Notes: generated by a model from the sequence alone, not told the origin. Shown: positions 26,310-35,554, numbered from the stretch's first letter. The stretch: 64,000 nucleotides of DNA from Acaudatibacter sp050729515 (GCA_050729515.1 JBOHLG010000004.1:62001-126000); one strand, 5' to 3'. Numbers and translations are program-made.

Positions 26310-26579
26310 TCACGCGCCTTTGCGGGTCCTCAGGGTCTCCAGCGTGAGCGCGGCGCTCTGGAGTTGGCCGGCGAGGCGGCGGGCGATTTCGCGGGCGCCC
26401 ACGCCATAGGCTTCGCCTCCGGCGCTGATCTCCTCGGCCATGCGGCGGGCCTCGCCGATGAGTCCTTCGAAATCAACGAGATGGTCTTTGGCGATGGCTT
26501 GGGCTTCGACGCGCAGGCGCTCCATACGGGCGGTAACGGCTTCAGGGCGTCTCGATTCGACAAGCTGATGGACGGTCAT
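26310..26579 (-). CDS. Small helical protein of unknown function
   Basis: An 89-residue soluble protein, almost entirely helical by composition (ARMERLRVEAQAIAKDHL, GLIGEARRMAEEISAGG, AREIARRLAGQLQSAAL), with heptad-like spacing that suggests a coiled coil or a helical bundle. The ATG at 26579 gives a codon pattern consistent with coding, whereas the frame further upstream is antisense-like. It lies 38 bases after the MFS transporter stop and ends 12 bases from the parE stop, convergent. No family recognised. Confidence 0.65.
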   Translation of the reverse strand: MTVHQLVESRRPEAVTARMERLRVEAQAIAKDHLVDFEGLIGEARRMAEEISAGGEAYGVGAREIARRLAGQLQSAALTLETLRTRKGA

Positions 26580-26617
26580 GGCGGGTGCTCCTCCTTGCCA
26601 GATCAATGCTGCAAGGA

Positions 26618-27916
26618 TCAGGCCAGTTCCGCTTGTTTTTCGGTCACTGCCGTTTTCGCCACTTTCAGCGCGAGGATGAAGCCAAAGAACAGCAGGCCGG
26701 CGGCGATGAAGATCGGGAAGCCCGGTTGGTGGAGATGGGCGTCGTAGCGGACCGCCCAGGCGAAGGTGAGGCCGAAAAGAATCGGACCGATGACGGTCGA
26801 GATCCCCTGAAGGCTCTGGTTTGCGCCCTGGAGTTCGCCCTGATGCTGCGGACCCACGCGCCGGGTCATCAGACCCATCAGCCCAGGCTGCATGAGACCT
26901 TGGAAGGCGAAGATGGGAATGCCGAGGAGATAGATCGCTCCAGTGGGCGCCAACGCGTAGATGACAAAACCGGCCACCCCCGCCGCCGCTCCGGCCAGCA
27001 CCGCGCCGCGCTCGCCGATCCGTTTCACCACCGGGCCCACCAGGAACATCTGGACGACGATCCCGGCCGCGCCCGTGGCCAGGAACACGAAACCGAGCGT
27101 CTTGGGCGTCCAGCCGTATCGATAGCCGGTGTAGAGCACAAAGATCGTCGGCAGCACGTTCTGGGCGAACTGGAAAAGGAAGTTGACGCCGGCCAGACCC
27201 AGAAGGTCGCGCCTCTCGCGCAGAAACCGCGCCGCCCCCAAAGGGTTCGCGCGACGCCAGACCATCCGCCGCGGGCGTCGCTCGGCAGGCAGGGACTCGG
27301 GAAGCACGAGGAGGCCGTAGAGCCAGTTCACCAGCGTGAGGGCGGCGGCGATCTTGAACGGCAGGCGAAGATCGGTGTTTCCGAAGATCCCGCCGATCAC
27401 CGGTCCGATGAGGAACCCGAAGCTGAACGCCGAAGCCAGCAGCCCGAAGCTCTTGGCCCGCTTCTCGGGCGGAGTGATGTCGGCGATGTAGGCGTTGGAC
27501 GTGGCGAAGGTCGACGCCGTCATGCCGTTGAAGAGCCGGCTCGCGAAAAGCCACCAGAGAGACGGCGCGAAGGCCATGAAGAGGAAATCGACGAACAGCC
27601 CGAAGAGCGAGATGAGAAGCACCGAGCGCCGTCCAAAGCGGTCGCTCAACGTTCCCAGTACCGGCCCGCAGAAGACCTGCATCACCCCCCAGCAAGCGGT
27701 GAAGAGCGTGTTCCATTCGCTGGCCGCGGCGGTGTCGCCGCCGGTGAACTGTTTGATGAGATTGGGAAGGATCGGGATCATGATCCCGAAAGAGACGGCG
27801 TTCATCAGGGCGGTAGCGAAAATGAAGCCGAAGGCGGCGCGACGGCGATGGGCGCCGGGGGCGCCGGGACTTCCTCTGCCCGCGCCCGGAGTGACGACCG
27901 CCAGAGGTTCGCTCAC
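26618..27916 (-). CDS. MFS drug efflux transporter, TetA-like (DHA1)
   Basis: A 432-residue, 12-helix major facilitator. The antiporter motif A is GTLSDRFGRRSVLLISL between helices 2 and 3, and motif C is seen as FSFGFLIGPVIGGIFG in helix 5. NAYIADITPPEKRAKSFGLL is characteristic of the TetA/DHA1 branch. Export of a drug-like compound by proton antiport is expected. The GTG start at 27916 lies in a GTGA overlap with the SRPBCC gene, making this the last transporter gene of the VOC-VOC-ArsR-SRPBCC-MFS operon. Confidence 0.9.
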   Translation of the reverse strand: MSEPLAVVTPGAGRGSPGAPGAHRRRAAFGFIFATALMNAVSFGIMIPILPNLIKQFTGGDTAAASEWNTLFTACWGVMQVFCGPVLGTLSDRFGRRSVLLISLFGLFVDFLFMAFAPSLWWLFASRLFNGMTASTFATSNAYIADITPPEKRAKSFGLLASAFSFGFLIGPVIGGIFGNTDLRLPFKIAAALTLVNWLYGLLVLPESLPAERRPRRMVWRRANPLGAARFLRERRDLLGLAGVNFLFQFAQNVLPTIFVLYTGYRYGWTPKTLGFVFLATGAAGIVVQMFLVGPVVKRIGERGAVLAGAAAGVAGFVIYALAPTGAIYLLGIPIFAFQGLMQPGLMGLMTRRVGPQHQGELQGANQSLQGISTVIGPILFGLTFAWAVRYDAHLHQPGFPIFIAAGLLFFGFILALKVAKTAVTEKQAELA

Positions 27917-28404
27917 CGGCCCGGCCTAGATTCTCTGAGGTCGAGCCGATTCGAGAGACTCTCGAGCAGCGCCCGCCACCATTCGCCGTGTCGGGTCAGG
28001 AAGAGATCGAGCGGGAAGCCGTGGCGAGCGGCATGGGATTGCGGGATCGCCTCCCAGCCGGTGTGTTCGACAGTGATGCGGGTCTCCTCGCCGACCTCGT
28101 CGAACCGGATATCGACTTGGGTCGTCTGGTCAGGCGAAAAGCTCGCCTGCCGCCAGGAGAAGGCGAGGCGGTGGGGCGGGGACCAGCGGGTGATCTTCCC
28201 GATCTCGAACACCTTTCCCGACTTCAGTGTCTCTATGAGACGGCCATCCGGGCCAGGCTCGAAGGAGAGCAGGCCTGGATCACGCGGCGTGAAGGCGAAG
28301 AGGCCGTTCGGCTTCCACCAGGCTGAGATTTCTTTGGTGAACGCCTCGAACGCGCGCTCGGCTGAGGCCTTCACACGCAAGGCGACGAGCACCCGTGAAC
28401 TCAC
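27913..28404 (-). CDS. SRPBCC (AHSA1-like) domain protein
   Basis: A 163-residue START/AHSA1-type ligand-binding protein: VALRVKASAERAFEAFTK at the start, ISAWWKPNGLFAFTP, FEIGKITRWSPPHRLAFSW, and TRITVEHTGWEAIPQ followed by a C-terminal helix. Such proteins bind hydrophobic molecules in a helix-grip fold. The GTG start at 28404 overlaps the ArsR stop by four bases. ArsR genes are commonly paired with SRPBCC genes in bacteria, where the SRPBCC partner is thought to bind or transform the signal molecule. Confidence 0.85.
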   Translation of the reverse strand: MSSRVLVALRVKASAERAFEAFTKEISAWWKPNGLFAFTPRDPGLLSFEPGPDGRLIETLKSGKVFEIGKITRWSPPHRLAFSWRQASFSPDQTTQVDIRFDEVGEETRITVEHTGWEAIPQSHAARHGFPLDLFLTRHGEWWRALLESLSNRLDLRESRPGR

Positions 28405-28796
28405 GACCGTTCGCCCTCCGGCGTCTCCGGCCCGGCTCCCGGCCGTTCGAGGTGCGCCTTGAGGCTGGCCAGTTGCTTCGCCCACAAGGTCTCGGTTTCC
28501 TCCAGCCAGCGCTTGAGCTCAGCCATCGGCCCGGTCCTCAAGGAATAGATCCTGACCCGCGCGTCATAGTGGGGACTTTCGGTTTCCACGAGGCCAGCAA
28601 GGCGCAGCTCTTTGAGCGATCGGCTGGCGGCGGGAAGGCCGAGGCCAGCCTCCCTGGCGATCGCACCGGCCGGCCTTGGGCCGGCTCGGAGGATCTCCAC
28701 CACCGCCCGGCGGCGGGGGTCGGCCAACGCCGCAAGGGTCGCATCGAGCCGCGAGCCCCGCCCAGAGCTTTCGAGACGGACGTATGAACTCCTCAC
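28401..28796 (-). CDS. ArsR-family winged-helix repressor
   Basis: A 131-residue ArsR/SmtB-like regulator: LDATLAALADPRRRAVVEIL, AREAGLGLPAASRSLKELR as recognition helix region, and SPHYDARVRIYSL as wing. There are no cysteine or histidine clusters for metal binding, which fits the non-metal branch that travels with SRPBCC proteins. The start is GTG at 28796 in a GTGA overlap with the upstream VOC gene. Probably represses its own operon. Confidence 0.87.
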   Translation of the reverse strand: MRSSYVRLESSGRGSRLDATLAALADPRRRAVVEILRAGPRPAGAIAREAGLGLPAASRSLKELRLAGLVETESPHYDARVRIYSLRTGPMAELKRWLEETETLWAKQLASLKAHLERPGAGPETPEGERS

Positions 28797-29251
28797 AGGC
28801 TCTCGCGGATGCTCGACCCGGTCGCCTTCGCCTGCTCTTCCAGCGACATCGCCGCGATCGTCTGGCCGAACGACCACACGTGCCCCTCTGGATCGAGGGC
28901 CGCGTAGACCCGGTCGCCATAGGGCTGGTCGGCGATTTCGCGCACGATCCTGGCTCCTTGCGCCTTGGCCCGCTCGAGGTGGGCGTCGATATCTTTGGAG
29001 AGCTGGACGTGGATCGACTGGGTGTTGCGGCCGGAAAAGTCGGCGGGGCTCGCATGCCGCTCGTCGTACGGCCCGGCCACCATCAGAAGGCCGTCGCCGA
29101 AGCGCATCTCCGAATGCACGATGCTCCCGTTCTCAGCTTCGACCACGAGCGACGTCTCGAAGCCGAACGCCTTTTGGAGCCAGACGAGCGCGGCCTTGGG
29201 GTCGCGATAGACCACCGCCGGTGAGAAGGCGGGACGGGTCAGTTCACTCAT
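28793..29251 (-). CDS. VOC-superfamily (glyoxalase/bleomycin-resistance fold) protein, copy 2
   Basis: 152 residues: AFSPAVVYRDPKAALVWLQ, SLVVEAENGSIVHSEMRFG, QSIHVQLSKDIDAHLERAKA and YGDRVYAALDPEGHVWSFG, the pattern of PhnB/glyoxalase-like VOC proteins. It is clearly paralogous to the gene directly upstream. The terminal stretch FGQTIAAMSLEE is also seen in that family. The ATG at 29251 overlaps the upstream stop (ATGA). Substrate unknown; binding or modification of a toxic small molecule fits the transporter in the same operon. Confidence 0.86.
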   Translation of the reverse strand: MSELTRPAFSPAVVYRDPKAALVWLQKAFGFETSLVVEAENGSIVHSEMRFGDGLLMVAGPYDERHASPADFSGRNTQSIHVQLSKDIDAHLERAKAQGARIVREIADQPYGDRVYAALDPEGHVWSFGQTIAAMSLEEQAKATGSSIRESL

Positions 29252-29751
29252 CGGACTGGCTCCTTCTGAACTGAAGAATCGGGTCGATTGGGATATTCGC
29301 GGATGGTGAGGCCCTCGCCGGCCTTGGCGGCCTCGGCCGAGACCTCGGCGATTTCCTGATGGAAGGTCCACACGTGGCCCTCGGGGTCGAGCGCACGATA
29401 GACCCTGGCGCCATAGAACTGATCGGCCGGCTCCTGCGTGATCCTCGCGCCCGCCGCCCGGGCTCGTTCGCAATGGGCGTCGATCCCGTCGTCGATCTCG
29501 ATGCGCAGGAACTGGGTGACCGCACCTGAGATGGTCTGCGGCGTCGCGATCTTCGCCGCTCCGATCAACTCAGGAGCGACGAACGGCGCCCCCACGCTGA
29601 TCTCCGCTCCTTTCCAACTCACCGTCGAATGGGCGAGCTTTCCCTCTTCGTCGGTGACCAGCATGCTGATCTCAAAGCCGAACGCCTTCTCGAGCCAGGC
29701 GAGCGCGGCCTTCGGGTCCTCATAGAAGACGGCGGGAGTGATGGCGGACAT
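29248..29751 (-). CDS. VOC-superfamily protein, copy 1 (operon head)
   Basis: 167 residues with the same plan as its neighbour: ITPAVFYEDPKAALAWLEKA, EEGKLAHSTVSWKGAEISVG, LRIEIDDGIDAHCERARAAG and YGARVYRALDPEGHVWTFHQ. I choose the ATG at 29751 because GGAG lies six bases upstream; an ATG four codons earlier is possible. It heads a five-gene leftward operon. The tandem copies probably arose by duplication and may form a heterodimer or pseudo-dimer. Confidence 0.86.
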   Translation of the reverse strand: MSAITPAVFYEDPKAALAWLEKAFGFEISMLVTDEEGKLAHSTVSWKGAEISVGAPFVAPELIGAAKIATPQTISGAVTQFLRIEIDDGIDAHCERARAAGARITQEPADQFYGARVYRALDPEGHVWTFHQEIAEVSAEAAKAGEGLTIREYPNRPDSSVQKEPVR

Positions 29752-29826
29752 CGGAGTCTCCATTGATTGCGCGATCGGGATATGTTTCTACATTTATGCA
29801 ATCATATCCGCAAGCCGTCTGCAGGC

Positions 29827-29931
29827 GATTTGGACCGGTGGGCGCTCGCCCAGGTTGTCGGCATGTGGGCCTTGCGGAGCTTTGGGACCTTCTCGGTTAT
29901 CGAAAAGGCGAGCGGCCGATGGATTGGCCGC
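29827..29931 (+). pseudogene. Fragment of a RimJ/RimL-type GNAT gene
   Basis: About 35 codons read as the middle of a GNAT acetyltransferase: ALAQVVGMWALRSFGTFSVI followed by EKASGRWIGR, which in intact proteins continues into a GxxxxEVGW segment. Here no N-terminal domain precedes it and the frame then becomes low-complexity before the end of the TonB receptor gene. It looks like a relic trapped between the VOC operon and the receptor. Confidence 0.45.
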
Positions 29932-29998
29932 CGAGGACTGGCTCGGGAGGCGGCGAAACCAAAGGAGCGCCTACGGCCAGCACCGCCTTCATGGCAGT

Positions 29999-32980
29999 CT
30001 ACATCCGCGCCGTGAGGCCGACGAACATCCACCGGCCGAGCGCATCGTAGACTCCGGGATAGGTGTTGGCATTGGCCGCGACCCCCGCTTGAAAGTCCGT
30101 CCCGACGATCGGGGGGTCGACATCGAAGAGGTTGTTGACGCCGGCCCTCAGCTCGATGCGTTTGTTCACTCGCCAGGCGAGGCTGAGATCGATGTAGCTG
30201 CGCGCGCCCAGCTTAGAGTCCGCCACGTCGAAGGGAAGCTGCAAGACCGGATTGGTGGAAGCGGCGGCGACGATGACGGAGCTGACATAGCGCCAGCCCA
30301 GGGTGAGATCGAGATTCCAAGGCGTCTCCCAGACGATCTTCAGGACGTGTCGCCAGCGCGGGACGGGATCGCCACATTCCAGACCGTAGTAACCGGCGCA
30401 ATCGTAAGGCGCGGTCCCCGGCTCCGTGGTGGTCGTGAGCCCCATCAGATAGGTCCCGACCAGGTGCAAGGCGGCGTTTCCAAGGCGATGGCCGCCAATC
30501 GCCGGAAGCGGACGGCGGAAGTCGACTTGCAGGTCGATCCCTCGGGTCGAGAGCGACTCCGTATTCTGCAGGATATCGCTGACGTAGCCGTCCGAACCGA
30601 TCCACAGCGATCCGGTGCCGGGCTCACGATGGATCTGCGCGCAGAGGAGAGGACTGCCGGTCGCGAGGCATTGCTCGATCGTGACGTCGGCGCCGAACGA
30701 GGCGATGACCCCGCTGACCCGGATGTCGTAATAGTCCACCGCCACGGTGAGGCCCGGAAAAACGTTCGGCGTCGCGACGAGGCCCACGGTCAAGGTGTCA
30801 GCTGCCTCGGGGCGCAGATCGGGATTGCCGCCCTCCAAAGCGTTGTAGCCGGCCGGACTGGGCGCAATGTGGCCGTACTCGGCCGAGGTCACGCCGGTCC
30901 TGGCGCAGTCGGCCGGCGTCGCCAATGGGTTCATCTGGTCGACGATCGGGTCTGATCCAGCGCACGGATCGAAATCAAGCCCGGCGTCGCTGATCGAAAC
31001 GGGTGTGAAGAGTTCGACCACGTTGGGCGCCCTGACCGCGTGATTGAAGCTGAACCGAAGGCGGAGGTCGCTCGCGAGCCCCCAATCGAGCCCTGCCTTG
31101 TAGGTCTGCGCCTGGCCGACGTTGCTGTACCAGGAATAGCGGTATCCGCCCTCCAGGATGATGTCGTGCAACAGGGGCCCGCGATTTTGCACCAGAGGGG
31201 CGCGGGCCTCGCCGTAGAGCTCGAACACGCTGAAGCTTCCATTCACCGCGGGGGCGGCGAACCCCGCGCTGGCAAGATCTCCGCTGGCGAGCTCGGCGTC
31301 CGGCGCATAGTCCAGGCTCTCGCGTCGCCACTCCGCGCCAAGCGAGACGCCGGCCGGCTCATCGGCCCAAGGACTCCTCACGCCCAGCCGCCCGAGGCTT
31401 CCGGTGAGGTTCGCGCTCGCTACGGCTTCGCCCGTCGCCCCCGTCGCCCGGCCCGGCGTGTCGATGTAATCGAGGGCCGTCTGAGTGACCGCGCCCAGTT
31501 GGAAGACGTCGTATGGGGCGCAACCGGGATTGCCCGAGGCGCAGACGAGTTTGCCGCCCTCGCTGATCACGTCCACGGCGTCGGCCGCTCGCGCCAGCGA
31601 AACATCGTGCAGGTCGAGCTGGGTCACGGCGACGGCGGAGACCTGCGCGGAGACATCATAGCTCCAGTCGCCGATCTTGCCGCGCGCCCCGGCGACCACC
31701 CGCCAGTCCTCGTGAGTCAACTTGTACTGGCGCGGACCGGCGTTGACGTCGCGGTGGCCGATGACCAACAGGGCCGTTCCGCCGGGGGGGACATTGGCGT
31801 CGGCGCAGAACGCCTGGACTTCGGCGGCGGACAGCATCGGATTGGAGCAGGCGATGCTGAATGGAACATCGGAATAGAGTCCGCTGGGCGCGAGCTCCTC
31901 GACGGTGTCGTCGTACATGAACATGCCATCGGCGTAGAGCTCCACCGCCGGGGCCATCGCGTAGTGGGCGAACGCGCCGGCGGACCAGCGCTGATCCGGT
32001 CGCTGCAAATATTCAAAAGGCCCATAATTGTAGGCATCCCGGTCCGGATCGAAGGTCCTCAGGGCGCCTGGGGCCCCCGTCGGATCGAGCGTGAGGTCGC
32101 CGACAAGATTGAATGTGCTGGGATCCAGCACCAGGAACTGGCCTGTCGCCGGGCTGGCGATCGATCCGGTGCACAGGAGTCTAGGCCCGGACGCGGCCAA
32201 GGCGCAGGCACTGAAGTCGCGCGCGGACTCGGCGACGGCGGCCGCTTCACGATAGACGCCGTAGACGGTGAGGTTGCCCGTCCCGTTGGGGGCGTTCACC
32301 CCCGCCGCCACGGTGATCTCCCCGGTCTTCCCGTCGATGATCTCGCTGGCCGGAAGAGGGACTCCTTGACCGACAAGCACCGACTGGACGCCGCTCTCTC
32401 CGTTTGCGTGAATGAAGGCGCCGGACTGGGCATCGACCACGATGCCGGTCAAGTCGCGCTTCATGATGACGTTGACGACGCCCGCCACCGCATCGGAACC
32501 GTAGACGGCCGAGGCGCCGCCGGTCACCACATCGATCCGGTCGACCAGAGCGTCTGGAATGAAGTTCAAGTCCGGCGCGATGGAACCCGCGGTCGGATCT
32601 CCTGGCAGCAGTCGCTTGCCGTCGATCAGGACCAGCGTCCGTTCGGGACCCAGACCCCGGAGATTGACCGTCGCGGTTCCCGTGGCGCCGTTGGTCACAG
32701 TCGAATTCTGGTCCGCGAAGGCCTGGGGCAATTGATTGATCGCGTCCTCGACGCGCATCAGCCCTTCGGCTTTGATCGCCTCACCTTCGATCTGGACCAC
32801 GGGACTGACCCGGTCCAGCCTCGGCTGCGGAATCCGCGATCCGGTGACGACGACCTCGGCTACGCTCGCCGCCGGCTGGTCGGGAGGATCGCCGTGAGCG
32901 ACGGCGAATGAGGCCCATGCGACGCACGCGGCGCCGAGGCGTACGCCCCAACAGATCGCCGAAGCCAGCCTTGGTCGCAC
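29999..32980 (-). CDS. TonB-dependent outer-membrane receptor
   Basis: A 993-residue receptor with a signal peptide ending near ASFAVAHG, a plug domain (EVVVTGSRIPQPRLDRVSPV, NLRGLGPERTLVLIDGKRLL, IDVVTGGASAVYGSDAVAG) and a long 22-strand barrel ending in an aromatic-flanked strand (GRWMFVGLTARM). It belongs to the large iron-independent type common in Caulobacterales and Sphingomonadales, where ligands include glycans, peptides and aromatics. The ligand here is unknown. Divergent from the class III aminotransferase/SMP-30 pair, 204 bases away. TonB/ExbBD are not in the window. Confidence 0.93.
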   Translation of the reverse strand: MRPRLASAICWGVRLGAACVAWASFAVAHGDPPDQPAASVAEVVVTGSRIPQPRLDRVSPVVQIEGEAIKAEGLMRVEDAINQLPQAFADQNSTVTNGATGTATVNLRGLGPERTLVLIDGKRLLPGDPTAGSIAPDLNFIPDALVDRIDVVTGGASAVYGSDAVAGVVNVIMKRDLTGIVVDAQSGAFIHANGESGVQSVLVGQGVPLPASEIIDGKTGEITVAAGVNAPNGTGNLTVYGVYREAAAVAESARDFSACALAASGPRLLCTGSIASPATGQFLVLDPSTFNLVGDLTLDPTGAPGALRTFDPDRDAYNYGPFEYLQRPDQRWSAGAFAHYAMAPAVELYADGMFMYDDTVEELAPSGLYSDVPFSIACSNPMLSAAEVQAFCADANVPPGGTALLVIGHRDVNAGPRQYKLTHEDWRVVAGARGKIGDWSYDVSAQVSAVAVTQLDLHDVSLARAADAVDVISEGGKLVCASGNPGCAPYDVFQLGAVTQTALDYIDTPGRATGATGEAVASANLTGSLGRLGVRSPWADEPAGVSLGAEWRRESLDYAPDAELASGDLASAGFAAPAVNGSFSVFELYGEARAPLVQNRGPLLHDIILEGGYRYSWYSNVGQAQTYKAGLDWGLASDLRLRFSFNHAVRAPNVVELFTPVSISDAGLDFDPCAGSDPIVDQMNPLATPADCARTGVTSAEYGHIAPSPAGYNALEGGNPDLRPEAADTLTVGLVATPNVFPGLTVAVDYYDIRVSGVIASFGADVTIEQCLATGSPLLCAQIHREPGTGSLWIGSDGYVSDILQNTESLSTRGIDLQVDFRRPLPAIGGHRLGNAALHLVGTYLMGLTTTTEPGTAPYDCAGYYGLECGDPVPRWRHVLKIVWETPWNLDLTLGWRYVSSVIVAAASTNPVLQLPFDVADSKLGARSYIDLSLAWRVNKRIELRAGVNNLFDVDPPIVGTDFQAGVAANANTYPGVYDALGRWMFVGLTARM

Positions 32981-33184
32981 GGCCCCTCCCGCCGCTCGAG
33001 CGGAGGCATCGTCCGAAAGTCGGCCGCCCTGTCAACCCTGTTGCGGATCGTCGACCAGCAGGCATTGCCCCGCTGCTCGATGAGCGCCCAGTCCCGATTC
33101 AGCATGAAAGCGAGCCGGTCCGCCGAGCTTCCTGGCCGACCCGCTCCGTGCTAGCTCGCAGGGCATGCCCCATGGAGACGCGCC

Positions 33185-34453
33185 ATGAGCCGCCGAAACA
33201 GCCGCGACCTGGAGCTTCGCGAACGGGCCGAGAAGGTGATCCCGGGCGGCATGTTCGGACACCAGTCGGTGCGGCTCCTTCCGGAGGGCTATCCTCAGTT
33301 CTTCTCCAGGGCCAAAGGCTCGCGAATCTGGGACGCCGACGGAACCGAATATCTCGATTTCATGTGCGCTTACGGGCCCAACCTCATGGGTTACGCCGAT
33401 CCGGAGATCGACGCCGCCTACATCGGTCAGCTCGGGCTCGGCGACACCCTGACCGGCCCCACCGCGCTCCTGGTCGAGCTCGCCGAGGCGATGATCGCCA
33501 TGGTCTCCCACGCCGCCTGGATGATCCCGTGCAAGAACGGCTCGGACGCAACCCTCATCGCTCTGATGGCGGCAAGGGCACATACCCGCCGACGCACGGT
33601 GATCCTCGCCCGGGGGGCCTACCATGGCTGTCATCCGTGGAGCGCGCAGCGCCGTTCCGGAACCCTCCCCGAGGAGAAGGCGCACCAGATCTTTTGCGAC
33701 TACAACGACGCCGCAAGCCTGGAGGAGGCGGCTCGCCAGGCTGGCGAGGATCTCGCCGCGATCTTCGCCGCGCCGCTCAAGCACGACGCCTTCATCGACC
33801 AAGCCCTCCCCGACCCCGCCTATGCGGCGACGGCGCGGCGGATCTGCGATGAAACCGGCGCTATGCTGGTGGTCGACGATGTGCGCGCCGGCCTGCGGCT
33901 CGCCCGCGACTGCTCTTGGTCCCTTGTGGGGGTCGAGCCCGACCTCTCCTGCTGGGGAAAGTGCGTTGCCAACGGTCACGCCCTCTCGGCCGTTCTTGGC
34001 TCAGAGAAGGTCCGCGGCGCGGCCGAACGGATCTTCGTCACCGGCTCGTTCTGGTGCGAGGCCGCCCCGATGGCCGCGGCTCTGGCGACACTCAAGCGGG
34101 TGCGGGAAACCGCTTATCTCGAGCATATGCAGAGCCTTGGCGAACAGCTCCGAGTCGGCCTCGCGGATCTGGCGGACCGTCACGGCGTCGGCCTTCGCCA
34201 GAGCGGACCAGCGACCATGCCGCTCTTCCTCTTCGACGAAGATCGCGACATGCGTCGCGGATTCTTCTTCGCCAGTGAAATGTTGAGACGCGGAATCTAC
34301 ACCCATCCCTGGCACAACATGTTCTTCTGCTCTGCGCTCACCGTTGCCGACATCGACATGACTCTCGAGGCCGCCGACGGCGCGCTCGAAGCCCTCAAGG
34401 CCAACCTCGGTCGCCTTGAGCCCGTGGAGAAAATGGCGTTCCTCGCCGCCTGA
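33185..34453 (+). CDS. Class III PLP aminotransferase, glutamate-1-semialdehyde mutase-like
   Basis: A 422-residue fold-type I enzyme resembling GSA aminomutase: GGMFGHQSVRLLPEGYPQFF, DADGTEYLDFMCAYGPNLMG, CKNGSDATLIALMAARA, AYHGCHPW, the PLP aspartate in MLVVDDVRAGLRLA and the Schiff-base lysine in SCWGKCVANGHALSAVLG. Because HemL-like housekeeping enzymes have different neighbours, this is more likely a transaminase or racemase in a catabolic pathway. It sits 11 bases before the SMP-30 gene, suggesting joint breakdown of an amino-sugar acid or similar compound. Confidence 0.88.
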   Translation: MSRRNSRDLELRERAEKVIPGGMFGHQSVRLLPEGYPQFFSRAKGSRIWDADGTEYLDFMCAYGPNLMGYADPEIDAAYIGQLGLGDTLTGPTALLVELAEAMIAMVSHAAWMIPCKNGSDATLIALMAARAHTRRRTVILARGAYHGCHPWSAQRRSGTLPEEKAHQIFCDYNDAASLEEAARQAGEDLAAIFAAPLKHDAFIDQALPDPAYAATARRICDETGAMLVVDDVRAGLRLARDCSWSLVGVEPDLSCWGKCVANGHALSAVLGSEKVRGAAERIFVTGSFWCEAAPMAAALATLKRVRETAYLEHMQSLGEQLRVGLADLADRHGVGLRQSGPATMPLFLFDEDRDMRRGFFFASEMLRRGIYTHPWHNMFFCSALTVADIDMTLEAADGALEALKANLGRLEPVEKMAFLAA

Positions 34454-34464
34454 AAGGACCGGAA

Positions 34465-35337
34465 ATGGAATTCCGGTGCCTCGTGCCAGCCGGCGACCGA
34501 TGCGGCGAGGCGGCAACCTGGGACGAGGAGGCCGAGGTCCTTTTCTGGTGCGACGTCAATCGCTTCCTCATCCATGCTCTCGACCGTTCCGGCGCGGTGA
34601 GGAACTGGTTCTTCGACGAGCCCGTGGTCGCGCTCGCCCTTACCGATCAGATCGGAACTCTCCTCGTCGCGCTCGCCTCGCATCTCATCCTGTGGCGGCC
34701 GGAGGAGGATGATCGCCGCGACTTCGGCCATCCGTGCCCCGGTTGGCCCAAGGCGAGATGGAACGACGGAAGGGCTGGACCGGCCGGCGAATTCTGGATC
34801 GGATCGATGGCCAACAATGTCGGATCGAGCGGAGAGGATCTCGGCCTCGCGCCAGGACTGGGCGAACTCCATCGGGTGCGGAGCGGCGAGGAACCCATGC
34901 GATTCAAAGAGGGAATTGGCATCTCCAATACCCTCGCCTGGGCCGCCGATCACGGGAGGTTCTACTTCGGCGACAGCATGGCCAATGTCGTTTGGGCCTT
35001 CGACTACGACCGCGCCGCCGCCCAGATTTCCGCCGAACGACCATTCCTGGAGGGATTCGAACGCGGCTTCCCGGACGGTTCGGCAACCGATGTCGAGGGC
35101 GCGCTGTGGAACTGTCGCTACGGCGGCGGATGTCTTGTCCGGGTGCTCGCCGATGGCGCGATTGAACAGATCATCGAGGCGCCGGTCACCCACGTCACCA
35201 CCTGCGCCTTCGGAGGGCCGGATCTGACGACGCTCTTCGTCACCAGCGCAGCTCACCACGCCGAGCGACTTTCCGGATCGCTCTTCGCCCTTGAGGTCGC
35301 GGTCCCGGGCGCGCCAAGCCACAGGGTGAAGCTGTAA
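34465..35337 (+). CDS. SMP-30/gluconolactonase-family lactonase
   Basis: A 290-residue six-bladed beta-propeller hydrolase. The metal-binding residues of the family appear as E in CGEAATWDEEAEVLFW, N in KARWNDGRAGPAGEFWIG, N in GIGISNTLAWAADHGRFYFG and D in PDGSATDVEGALWNCRYGG. Such enzymes open sugar-acid lactones. Co-transcribed with the class III aminotransferase. No signal peptide is visible, so cytoplasmic. Confidence 0.9.
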   Translation: MEFRCLVPAGDRCGEAATWDEEAEVLFWCDVNRFLIHALDRSGAVRNWFFDEPVVALALTDQIGTLLVALASHLILWRPEEDDRRDFGHPCPGWPKARWNDGRAGPAGEFWIGSMANNVGSSGEDLGLAPGLGELHRVRSGEEPMRFKEGIGISNTLAWAADHGRFYFGDSMANVVWAFDYDRAAAQISAERPFLEGFERGFPDGSATDVEGALWNCRYGGGCLVRVLADGAIEQIIEAPVTHVTTCAFGGPDLTTLFVTSAAHHAERLSGSLFALEVAVPGAPSHRVKL

Positions 35338-35554
35338 CGGATCGAGGCTCAGTGCGGCGCCGCGTTGGCCAGCATGCAACAGGGCGAGACCCGCGGAGAG
35401 CAAGGCGTAGGTCCAGGTTCCCGGCGCCAGGCTAATCAAGGGACTGTGTCCCGAGCCTCTCGGTCTTTGGCTCCGCTCGCGGCGACGCGCCGCTCCAAAC
35501 TCGGCATCGATGACGCCTTCCTTCATCGCGCCCACCCCGCCACGGATTTTGGGA

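Noticed and set aside
26585..28462. 625-codon open frame on the plus strand
   Set aside because: Antisense shadow of the MFS and SRPBCC genes; rich in Glu/Arg/Gln as expected from reversed GC-rich coding DNA.
31040..32911. 623-codon open frame on the plus strand
   Set aside because: Lies entirely antisense to the TonB receptor, which has plug and barrel motifs; the plus frame is low-complexity in charged residues and matches no family.
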